Below are positions 36,798-46,361 of a stretch of 64,000 nucleotides of DNA, piece by piece. The notes beneath the pieces were generated by a model, which saw only the letters and a list, made by a program, of their open reading frames with translations, searched no databases and was not told the DNA's origin. This stretch comes from Cranoglanis bouderius. Its lineage: Eukaryota; Chordata; Actinopteri; Siluriformes; Cranoglanididae. The DNA lies in the NCBI GenBank assembly GCA_023630585.1, contig CM042544.1, positions 24,776,256 to 24,840,255 on the forward strand. The letters run 5' to 3'. The first letter of the stretch is position 1, and every line of letters begins with the position of its first letter. A program made the translations under genes and the position numbers.

Positions 36798-36979
36798 GGT
36801 TTACAATGGAGGCTTTGTGCGCTTAGAACCATTAGCTTTGACGGACGTGCCAGACAAGACATTGATCGGCAAGCTTGTAAATGCACCGGTAATCATCGCA
36901 AAAGGCAACAAGTAGAGACACACGCAGTAACTCTTGACTTCACAGTCTTGGAGCTCCCATCATATACTGAGCAACAATG
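36798..36979 (+). other. Candidate isolated exon bounded by splice-like signals
   Basis: TGTGTTTCAG precedes 36798 and GTAAGTT follows 36979, so this 182-base segment has both splice borders. One frame is open throughout (DGRARQDIDRQACKCTGNHR in the middle) but matches no family I know. It lies 3.3 kb upstream of the grik3 CpG block in the same orientation. It could be an upstream untranslated exon, a lncRNA exon, or chance. Confidence 0.25.
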
Positions 36980-38392
36980 GTAAGTTTTGAAACTGTCTTT
37001 TTTTCTCTCCAAAACTCTTCTACACTTCTCTCCACAACGATGTTGTAACAAGACAAAGGTCTTATTTCATATGTGGGTTTTAACAGCTGGAGGGTTCATG
37101 GGGGTTTAACAACAAGTTTTACCTTTTCTCTCCATCAATAATCCTTCAGGGAACAAGCAAGGGTATTAGAGGGTGCTGACAAAGGAGTGTTTATTAAAAT
37201 CGACTCCTGATAACATTCTCCACAGTTTTGTCAAAGCATTAAAGGTGTTATAAATGTTCCTCCTCCCATTACTCATGCTGTAATCACAAAGCAAAGTGAC
37301 AATGCATATGTTTAGCATTATCTGCTCTGGTAGAGTAACAAAGAAAAGTGTTGTTGCTGGAGGCAAACTGAGTGATGATGATGGCATGTCTCTCGCACCA
37401 TCCTTCCCATCTTGTGGCGGCACACACACCTGTCATGGCTGCTGATCAGAGTCATTGATCAGTTCCACTCAGTGCTCCGGCTAATGGAGAGCGCGGCTGA
37501 AGGCCTGTCCTCAGAGGACCGTGCGCTGTGCCACGATGTCTTGTTTGCCAAAGCAGTGTACATTTTGTATTTCTGAAAGCAGCAATCAATGAATCTTGAT
37601 AATGCGTGAGCTCAGGGCACATAACTCACATTGATAGCTCTTATATTGTGCCAAAGGGTTGTAAATCCAGACCTGCAGACATGATTATGCGGTGCTAGTC
37701 AATTCCTGTGCTTTGACCACATACAGTAGGTCCAATGTCACAAAACATTTTGTTTGTCACCAGGTTGAAAAATGCTGTTAAAATGTACAGATTACATTGT
37801 GGCCATTTTTGGTGACAGTGGCACAATTCTGTAATCCTTACATAGCAACATAGCATGGACCACATTGTACCAAGTGAATAGCTGAATCTGCAGCGCTAAT
37901 TCAGCATCAAAGCATGTCTGTACTATTGCTGATTATTGCGTTACAGGAATCTCACTGTTGTTATGATCATCAATCTTGTCTCTCACAAGCAGATGGCCAC
38001 ATGGAGGCTGAGAACTACAAATGGTGGTACGAATACTATTCCAAATGCTTCACGACAGTAATAAAGTGCATGTGTCATGGATAAAAATAAATACACTTAT
38101 CATTCTGTTTCACTGTATGGATGGCTCCGCTAGCAACACACCACAGAGGCAATGGGAAGCTGAAGAGCAGAGTGATGGTATGCTCTCTCTAGGTGATCAT
38201 GCTTATGTGTCACTCACTGTTAGTTTTTGATGGCTTCACATAAATTGTGAAGAATAGGTAGATAAATAGGCACTAAGCAGTTCTATGGACTTAATCTATG
38301 CATTGTGACAGACTGATTATCTCAGCTAAAGATTGTGAGCGCTTTGCTTGTGTACAGCTCTGTCCTCCACAGTACAGCTAATAAAAATTAGT
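36980..38392. other. Intergenic, no gene seen
   Basis: Compositionally complex, mostly non-repetitive DNA. Nothing coding was recognised. Confidence 0.55.
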
Positions 38393-38768
38393 GGACTTTG
38401 CATGTTTTCCCTGTGCTTCTGGGGTTTCCTCCGGGTACTCCAGTTTCCTCCCCAAGTCCAAAGACATGCATTGTAGGCTGATTGGCATCTCTAAGTTGTT
38501 TGTAGTGTGTGAGTGTATGTGCGATTGTACCCTGCGATGGGTCGGCACCCCATCCAGGGTGTCGTCCACTGTATGCCCCGAGTCCCCTGGGATGCCTATC
38601 CCAGGGGACTCGGGGCATACAGTGGACGACACCCTGGATCCTTCCTTATGTAGCCAGCCTGGAGCCTTCCAGGCTCCCCGCGACCCTGTGTAGGATAAGC
38701 GAGTCCTCTGGGATAGGCTCCTAGGCTCAACCCTGTGTTGGATAAGCGGTACAGAAAATGGATGTATA
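38393..38768 (+). mobile_element. Rearranged SINE copy with internal palindrome
   Basis: The body is intact from GACTTTGCATGTTTTCCCTG through TCCAAAGACATGCATTGTAG and the CATCCAGGGTGTC motif. The normal tail is replaced by an 88-bp foldback at 38552-38639. Two partly repeated tail pieces follow (CCCCGCGACCCTGTGTAGGA; CTGTGTTGGATAAGCGGTAC). The tRNA head is missing. Confidence 0.85.
38552..38639. repeat. 88-bp perfect palindrome (42-bp arms, GCCT spacer)
   Basis: Arms 38552-38593 and 38598-38639 are exact reverse complements (ATCCAGGGTGTCGTCCACTG... and the complement), separated by GCCT. A smaller foldback with the same GCCT spacer follows at 38656-38675 (AGCCTGGA / TCCAGGCT). Confidence 0.95.
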
Positions 38769-38785
38769 ATAATACTAATTCATTC

Positions 38786-38895
38786 AGTCATTTTCACTAA
38801 CTGCCGGATCTTGGTCAAGGTCGCAGTGGATCCTAAACCTATCGTGGGAACACTGGAGGTGAGGCAGGAATACACGCTGAATGGAGTGCCAGTCC
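38786..38895 (-). mobile_element. Second SINE-like family, 3' fragment, reverse orientation
   Basis: The reverse complement matches the 3' part of 52740-53015: GGACTGGC...CTCCA, GTGTATTCCTGCCTC, and CTTGACCAAGATCC-like text ending in TGAATGAA. A (CTA)n/(AAT)n run follows. Confidence 0.6.
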
Positions 38896-38934
38896 TACTA
38901 CTACTACTAACAATAATAATAATAATATTTCTAC

Positions 38935-39270
38935 CTAGCATGTTTGCCTTGCACCTCGGGTTAGGGGTTCAATTCCTGTCTCCGCCCTGTGTGCATGGAG
39001 TTTGCATGTTCTCCCCGTGCTTCGGGGGTTTCATCCGGGTACTCCGGTTTCCTCCCCCAGTCCAAAGACATGTGTTGTAGGCTGATTGGCATCTCTAAAT
39101 TGTCCGTAGTGTGTGAATGGGTGTGCGAGTGTGTGTGTGCAATTGTGCCCTGCGTTGGGTTGGCATCTTGCCCAGGGTGTCCCCCACCTTGTGCCCCGAG
39201 TCCCCTGGGATAGGCTCCAGGCTCCACGCGACCCTGAGTAGGATAAGCGGTACAGAAAATGGATGGATGG
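38935..39270 (+). mobile_element. tRNA-derived SINE, nearly complete
   Basis: Partial head with GGGGTTCAATTCC, then GTTTGCATGTTCTCCCCGTG, CCGGTTTCCTCCCCC, AAAGACATGTGTTGTAGGCTG, GGGATAGGCTCCAGGCTCC and tail GGATAAGCGGTACAGAAAAT with (GGAT)n. This is the best-preserved body in the window and lies within 450 bp of the grik3 CpG block. Confidence 0.9.
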
Positions 39271-39689
39271 AAATGTTTACCTGTCTGTCTGACTATAACC
39301 ACATTTACACAACTTACTGACTTGTCACAGCCCTTTTTCCCCCCTTACTCTGTTTTAACTCTCATAATTTATAACCATTCTAATACAAATACACTTAAGC
39401 ACTTCTTTAGCAGAACAGGAATGATATAAGAGTATTATGAGAGTATGAAGAGTATTCTTAAAAGGTCCCTAAAATGACCCCTAAACGATCTTAAAAAGCT
39501 AGTGTGTGCAGCCTGCTGCTGTAACGACTAACTCTTTGGGCTTGTCTTTCTAAATAGCTTTAAACGGTTGCACGAGGATATTGTGATTGTTTGCTTAATT
39601 ATATCTCTTAGCAGTTTCACCAAATTTCGTCCTTGTACATCGAAATATTTTTAAACATATTTTTATCCGACTATTGTGATTTGTTGTGG
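39271..39689. other. Proximal upstream region of grik3
   Basis: AT-rich DNA between the last SINE and the CpG-rich block. No gene or repeat was recognised. Proximal regulatory sites are possible but were not identified. Confidence 0.4.
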
Positions 39690-39737
39690 CACTTACCCTC
39701 TGTGCGTAATGACGCAGCAACCGGAGCTGGCGCGCGC

Positions 39738-39755
39738 GTGAGTGAGTGAGTGAGT

Positions 39756-39799
<44 letters not shown>
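39738..39799. repeat. (GTGA)n(GA)n microsatellite in the grik3 CpG block
   Basis: Five to six GTGA units then about 39 bp of GA. It is about 620 bases before the grik3 ATG. Confidence 0.95.
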
Positions 39800-39803
<4 letters not shown>

Positions 39804-40281
39804 CAGCTTTTTCTCTAAAAAAGTTGTTTCATCGGAAGGAGCAATCAAATACTTCAGGCATTTACAATTCAAAAATGTAATAGCGTGCAAGGAGGATTTC
39901 GGTTGTTGATCCCGAGTTACTTGAGCGACTCCCAAGTCCATTGTAAACACCGCTCACCAGTTCAGCTGTGCACGTAAACGGATCTTGATGCGTACACGAG
40001 GAGAAAGGGGTTCTGTCAATTTGCTGACACCACCGAGAGAATTTTGTGTAGTGTAAGCGCAGTCCCTTTCCACGTTGGCGCGCTACTCCAGCCCAGTTGT
40101 TGCGGCGCGGTCGGAGGCGCTCAGCGGGAGGAGGAGGAGGAGATCCGGAGAGTCGCGCGCGCAGCCTAACTAACTAACTAACGGCTAACGGGCGCGTGGA
40201 GAGCGCTGATCTGATCTGCTCTGCTCTGCTCTGAGAAACGAGTTGTGTCGGGACTTGCGCGTCAAGCAGAAGGGGGAAGAA

Positions 40282-40302
40282 ATGTCCTCTCCAGTACAAT
40301 GA
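40282..40302 (+). other. uORF1 in grik3 leader (6 codons)
   Basis: ATG TCC TCT CCA GTA CAA TGA, with G at -3. Its stop overlaps the start of the next uORF as ATGA at 40299-40302. It matters only if the transcript begins upstream of 40282, which is inferred. Confidence 0.5.
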
Positions 40303-40340
40303 GAGCCAGTTGGTCGCGAGCAAGAGAAGTCCTCTCATGA
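40299..40340 (+). other. uORF2 in grik3 leader (13 codons), overlapping both neighbours
   Basis: It starts at the ATGA that ends uORF1 (A at -3) and stops with TGA at 40338-40340. That stop overlaps the in-frame upstream ATG of grik3 at 40337, again as ATGA. It uses a different frame from grik3 and ends 80 bases before the main start, so reinitiation at 40421 is possible. The peptide has no recognisable content. Confidence 0.5.
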
Positions 40341-40420
40341 GACCCACCAGAGCAATTTTGATGAGCGATTCCGAGACGTCTGTGGATTCCCTAAAGAGTG
40401 GATCGCACGCGCTGAGAAGC

Positions 40421-40535
40421 ATGAGAGACCCGTGGCGGTGGCCCCGGAGCGCCGTGTTGGAATACTGGACAGCGGTCATGGTGTGCCTTGTTTGGATTCA
40501 GTGCTCTTGCGGGATGCCGCATGTCATACGGATAG
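40421..40535 (+). CDS. grik3: grik3 coding exon 1 (kainate receptor subunit GluK3, N-terminus)
   Basis: This exon encodes the N-terminus of a kainate-type ionotropic glutamate receptor subunit, a ligand-gated cation channel of neuronal membranes. The 38 complete codons read MRDPWRWPRSAVLEYWTA and onward, ending in GMPHVIRI; a split glycine codon follows. Seen: a basic start (R2, R6, R9), a hydrophobic stretch at about residues 11-26, and a likely signal cleavage after G31. From family knowledge, vertebrate GRIK3 has the same 31-residue signal length, the EYW motif and MPHVIRIG at the mature start, whereas GRIK1 has QVLRIG and GRIK2 has HVLRFG. The exon ends ATA-G and is followed by GTAAGA, a phase-1 donor. 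The chosen ATG has A at -3. In-frame ATGs at 40337 and 40361 would add 28 or 20 residues but have pyrimidines at -3. Exon 2 is not visible downstream. Confidence 0.92.
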
Positions 40536-40541
40536 GTAAGA
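40536..40541 (+). other. grik3 exon 1 splice donor
   Basis: GTAAGA directly follows ATA-G of the grik3 reading frame. Reading through would give IGKIIKALLCG and end at a stop near 40645, which is unlike any kainate receptor. The donor position and phase 1 match the family's exon 1/exon 2 boundary inside the glycine codon. Confidence 0.85.
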
Positions 40542-41389
40542 TTATAAAAGCATTATTATGCGGAATGGACACTGACTTGTGCGCATTGTTTATGTTCTTT
40601 CAGGGGGGAAAGCCATGCTTTATGTTGGAATATATAGTTAATTAATTTAGGCAATTCTTAACACTTAACTGCCCCCGCTGGTAAGATGGAGACAATGTTA
40701 AACATGCTTCGTTGATTGACCTGTTAAACAACTGGAACAAAATGGATATGAGTGCAGACTGTGGGGGTTATATAGCCTGTGAAATATTATTCTGAATTAT
40801 TGCCTTAAGTTGTATAGAGCCCCATAACGACCGTAAATTAACACTTTGGTAAGTCGCTTTAAATAAGGGCTCCGACAAATGCTGTAAATGTAAATATAAG
40901 TGAATGCGTGGTCAAATAAAATCCTCGTTCAAATCAGAATAGGTTCGAGCAAAAAACAGCATAAACAGCACAATGTTTCCTTATTAACAAGTTCAAGTCT
41001 ACAAAGTTTGGAGCATCTCATACCGCCTTAAACGCACATCTAAACATACTTTTGGCTTTGGGAAGATTTGCATCTTGAATTGTTGGTAGAAAAAATAGCC
41101 ACGAATTAAAAAAAAAAAAAAGAAAGAAAGAAAGAAAAAAAGGTGAAACTTGCCGTCGATCATTGCCGGCTGAACACTCGGGAATGATGTGTGCAGGTTT
41201 GGCTCAGGGCAGCTCGGCAAACACTGGAAGTTAACCTTCAGATACACTTAACATGAAAACCACACACACTCTCTTACTACTTAATACATGGAAAATACTC
41301 TGTCTATTCATCTAGACCTAATATGTAGGATAAGGCCATTAACATCCTCTTTACATTACACATGAAAACCACACGATTTTTATTCTAAT

Positions 41390-41392
<3 letters not shown>

Positions 41393-41441
<49 letters not shown>
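41393..41441. repeat. (CA)n microsatellite
   Basis: About 49 bp of pure CA in grik3 intron 1. Confidence 0.96.
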
Positions 41442-41443
<2 letters not shown>

Positions 41444-42902
41444 GTTTAGGTTAGATTTATTTTTCCCTTGCTAAACACATCACTTTGCTTTAATGTTGTT
41501 GTATATTTTTGCCAATAAGCTATTTTACCATATATTACATATTTCCTAAACATTGTCTATGCAGACTGATGTAACTAAAATCTTGTTAAATGTTTAATAT
41601 GTATCTTTTTTATTTGTAATTTCTGAACAAATAGTGAGACTCCATTTGTATTTGAAATACTTTCGTAACCAACCCATAACCCATATATTTTCAGCATTTC
41701 AATTTCTCTGATTCGTGAGCGGTTTGTGTGGCTGGTGGTTGTTTTCTATGGGAATAACGTATGATATTATGAGGAAGATTTGGCATTTTTGTCCCAGCTC
41801 ACATCTGTAGTCTTTTGGTGCTTGCAAATGTGAAAACAGAACCAATTTATCAGCAGCTGCTATAGCAGCAGAGTCTGAAAGATAGAATAGAATCTGACAG
41901 CTTTTGTGTTTCAAATGACATCAAGTTGAAGCAAATCTAGCTTGAAATGAAATTTTACTGCTCGAGTCTATCTCTGGCTCACTTTTGTAAGTTAACACAC
42001 ACTACACATATGTCCATACACATGCACACAATTGTGACGATGCAGCTGTCAAATTCTTTGTATTTGTGTTCATCAGTAATTTTACCATCTGGGCGTGTTT
42101 TGTATCTGTGGATTGTGAACGTCTTTTATTGCTTTTATTGTGTGAGCATATGTTTTTGTGTTGAAAATATATATTTTTAATCTATACATGATATTCTAGC
42201 CTATATTTTTACATGCCTTGAACATATTCAACAAAAAAGGGTCACCCTATAATTTTGTAAACAAAATTAGTCAAAGCTACACTGAGCTTTAAAGCCTTTA
42301 TGCTCAGGCCACTAGATGGCTCTCTTTGAATTATTGCTTAGGCGAAAGGCGAAAGGTTTCTTTAGTTTTCCTTAAACTGAAATTCATTAACGTGGGTGCT
42401 GTCCAGAGATGGAGGAGGGATGGGCCTGTGTCTCCCCATGAGGTAGCCTAAGCACATCTACACCATCTGTGTAATGGTGGGCATCCGAGGTGGAATCGCT
42501 TTCACTGATTTCACTGTTTTTACAATGTACCTCTTGGAGGCCAGATGGCCAGTCAGTCTCACTCTGCAAGACTGTAAATGCCTGGAGATGGACCGATTCC
42601 CCTGCATTTCTGGGTTATCTGCGCCATTGCCCTCTTGCTATTTAAGCTAAGCAGAATGTGTTTTTTTCAAAAGGACAATGTTTTGGCCAATGCTGCTATG
42701 CAGATCATGATGAATGCATGAGGGAGAATTTGGCAGAATGATTGTTCTTTGGGCTGATTTTTTTGATCATTATAATGCAGCACTGAATTTAATTGTCACC
42801 TCACATCACACATAAAAAAACACATAATAACTCTCTTATATAAAATTGTAGATCATGAAAAACTTTTTTTTTGTTGATACCCAACATATTTGTAAATTCT
42901 AA

Positions 42903-42903
42903 T

Positions 42904-42929
<26 letters not shown>
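42903..42929. repeat. (AT)n microsatellite
   Basis: About 26 bp of AT followed by an A-rich run. Confidence 0.9.
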
Positions 42930-42935
<6 letters not shown>

Positions 42936-43823
42936 AAAAAAAAAACCTTACTTAATACATTTTAAAAGGTCTAAAGATTAGATTTATTAATTAGATTTAT
43001 CAACATCTAAATGTCTCAATAAATCCTATCTTTTAATCTTATCTCCATAACTGAAATAATTTAAACTAATGAAAGAAGATGTCTCCATAAATCCTAACTG
43101 TTGTTTTTAAGCACTGTAAATTGCACATTTGCCATTGTCTCATCTGCAGTATATTCAGACGATGGATGAAACTAATTTATAGCCTCTGGCTCTCATTCTA
43201 TTTCTGAACGAAGGAATTCAGTGCCAGACAAGGATTTATTGGATAATCAATTGCTTTATCTACCTAATACTTCAAGCGCTTCATCATTGCCAGTTAATCA
43301 ATCCGGGTCATGATTTTATGTCACTTTTGTTTCATTTGCTCCTTTGTTCAGAGCAACAGTTGGATTTCTTGTATTAATTTTGCCCTTGTTTTGCATCCAT
43401 TTTATCTCCTTTTCTCTTGGCTTTTTGCTGATCGTACAGCGATTTTTAAAATGATGTCAGCACACTAACCACATTATTGTTATTGTAGAACAGGCGTGAC
43501 ATAAATGGATATATATATATATATATATTTAATATGTATGTATGTATAGAACTGCTTTTGGTATATATACGGTTGTATTTATACAAACACTTAGGCTTTC
43601 TGAAATATTCTGAGTAATGTTTGATTTTTACCGTCAGATACACCTTAACGTTGTGCACAATATATTTGGAGAAAAAGGAGACAGCGTGTGTGTAATACCT
43701 GTAAAAACTGATTACATGAATGACAATGTGTATTCAGCAGTTATAGTTTCTAAGGAACAATTTTTGATGAATATGCATTGAAAATTCAGTAGAATAGAGG
43801 TGCTGAAAACATGTTCTATTATG

Positions 43824-43844
43824 AATAAATAAATAAATAAATAG

Positions 43845-43905
<61 letters not shown>
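43824..43905. repeat. (AAAT)n(AAT)n microsatellite
   Basis: Tetranucleotide AAAT then a long AAT run. It causes poly-Tyr/Asn open frames. Confidence 0.95.
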
Positions 43906-43907
<2 letters not shown>

Positions 43908-45174
43908 TGTCTTTACAAAATGTGTGGTATCCTGAAAGAGCCCTTTACATGGTGAAATTTTGACCTTTTCATATAAAAGTCTAAAAATTAAAGGCTCTTT
44001 AATTAGACTCAGATTATTGTTATTATTGTTATTATTATTTTTTAATATATCAACCATAATCACGTTTCTGCCATTTTGAAGTATTACCTCTAGAAATTAT
44101 TACCTTATAAAATACCCTCAGTTCTCAATACTGTAATAAACAAATATAGGCCTATATGGGCTAATACATATGAATTAGTAGTTTAAAACCTCTTGGCAGA
44201 AAAGTGTTTCCTTCTATTTTGATGAGTGGCATGACGGCGCATATGCTTCGCTGACAAGTTGACAGCTGTCAGTGTTAGGTGACTGTTATTCAGACTGAGA
44301 TTACTGGAACCGTTGTATTCTACATGAGGTCTTTTCTCCTCAGTGGATGATGTGCCAATATTCTGGCTTGTTGAGCTAACACTGAGCACAGGAAAAATGT
44401 GTTTTAATATTTTTAGTCCTAGCTAAAATGAGCAATAGCAGTTACTGTTGATAGTCAAACCTCCCACATCCCTAAGGCACATGTGTGTCTCAGTAGTAAC
44501 ATAATAAACAGTAGGTTAGACAGTATTTATAATGACAGTATTTATAGAGTATTTATAATTATAAAGATTTACTATTTCTTTTCAGTGGTACGACTAGTAG
44601 GTAGTTGATATTTGTTTAATATTAATTTCTACATAGAATATTTTTTTAATATTCATTTTTACATTCATATTCACGTCTATTGCTGCATGACATTGTGACA
44701 GTAGAATATTTTAATTTCTGTTGAATATGTGATAATATTTACTTCTAGTATTTTTAAGCACTTCATTAAAAAAAAAAAAATCAGTTTGAGCCTCTCTGGA
44801 TCAGGGAGTTTTACTTTAAACCCAAGGATATGGACTGACTTCCTGCAGTAAGTAAAAAAAAAAAAAACACAAGACGAAAGACATTCATTCATAAAGACGC
44901 TGACAACAACATGTGCGACATCATAAGTCATATCAAATTAATAAGGGCATCAATTGTTAAATGGACAATGAATATTTTATTTTCATCTAAATTTAATTTG
45001 TGATCTGACAGAAGAAGGAGTGTGATGAGTCCTCAAGGCAGAAGCAGGATCTGGGTACAGATCGCTGCTGAACGCTGGCCAGCACTCAGGCACTTTGATG
45101 CATGCTATTCAGGTCTCCGTTATCTCTATTTTGCGAAGCACCTTACATACAGCTGAGATGGAGAGCAGTGCTCA

Positions 45175-45176
<2 letters not shown>

Positions 45177-45252
<76 letters not shown>

Positions 45253-45380
45253 TATGTGTAAACATACACTCTCTCTCTCTCTCTCTCGGTGTCTCTCTTT
45301 CTCCACAAAGTATTGCTATTAATTCATAAGATACAACATATGTTTTCATTGTTCTTTTGGAATTCACACACACCCACGTG

Positions 45381-45428
<48 letters not shown>
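45177..45428. repeat. Two (CA)n arrays separated by CT-rich spacer
   Basis: CA at 45177-45249, a CT run near 45271-45287, and a second CA at about 45382-45428. Confidence 0.95.
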
Positions 45429-45430
<2 letters not shown>

Positions 45431-46302
45431 GTTGATTGTAATACATGTAATAATAATAGTATACACAAACCAGTGTAATGCCTTACATACAGAAGCTGAT
45501 TATGTGCTACTCTTCCACAAAATGTCTTAGAATAATCCAAAGTATATGTCTTAAAAGTAATTAAATACCTATTACTCCAAGGTGGTCACATTTCTATTAC
45601 CTGATTACAATGTCAGTATAATAATGAAGCAGACATATTCACTAGGCAGGAATGATCTACATACCAGATCTGACAGTTAACAGTACTGTCGATAACAGCA
45701 GTTGTTTTTACAGCTAAACTTAAATCACACGTTTTTATCTTGCATGTCTTGTGAGAACAGGTTTACCTGGAACATAATGGATAATTAAATATTATAAGGA
45801 TCAGCGTTTGATGGCCAACAGGGAGAGGCGTTAAAGTAAAAGGCGATTCAAAAACACTGAGATAATCCACTGACACAGTGGGCCTTTCCCCGCACTGCAA
45901 GCCGCGAACTGTTCTCAGAGCAGATGGTGTTTTCATATCACGCTACAAAGTGTGTGCTCCGCAGAACAAGGTCAGTGGGGAACATATGCTCTTAGTAATT
46001 AAATAAATAATGTGTAAGTGAACCTTGTAGTGACTCAACCGTGGATAGCGTTGGAGCAACAAAGATGAAAACCCAGCATTTGGAGGTACGTGAACCTGTG
46101 GAGTTCCATTTGTCTCATGCTGGGAAGTTGGGGTTGTGTGGGGGAATCCAACAAAGTGCCTGTGTGATGGAATCAGATAATATTGTGCTGTTCCTATTTT
46201 ATACTACCTGCTTGTCTCAGGAGATGGTATGCCATTACAGCTCGATGTGTGCCCTTCTAGATTTGACAGCTCAGGGAAAATTCCTGGGTTGTCAGTGTAC
46301 TT

Positions 46303-46304
<2 letters not shown>

Positions 46305-46358
<54 letters not shown>
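46305..46358. repeat. (TC)n microsatellite
   Basis: About 54 bp of pure TC. Confidence 0.96.

Positions 46359-46361
<3 letters not shown>

Larger units (their letters stand above)
39690..40420 (+). promoter_or_regulatory. grik3: CpG-rich promoter and 5'UTR of grik3
   Basis: Base composition changes sharply here from AT-rich to CpG-dense, with CGCGCGCG at 39731-39738, GGCGCGCTAC near 40077, GCGGCGCGG near 40102 and CGCGCGCG near 40154. No TATA box was recognised, so dispersed CpG-island initiation is likely. The block also carries a (GTGA)n(GA)n tract at 39738-39799, four TAAC repeats at 40167-40182 and TCTGC pentamer repeats at about 40207-40234. It ends at the grik3 coding exon and no other gene is nearby. 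The transcription start cannot be placed from sequence alone. Confidence 0.7.

Noticed and set aside
40440..40480. REST/NRSF (RE1) site from TGGACAGCGGT within exon 1
   Set aside because: Only a partial half-site is present and it is constrained by coding sequence, so there is no support for a full RE1.
40310..40645. Reading grik3 exon 1 as one continuous 111-codon gene
   Set aside because: The frame lacks an ATG at its first codon (TTG). The part after the GTAAGA donor does not resemble any receptor, while the split glycine codon fits the family exon boundary.
45095..45466. Overlapping frames on both strands
   Set aside because: (CA)n and (CT)n microsatellite artefacts.
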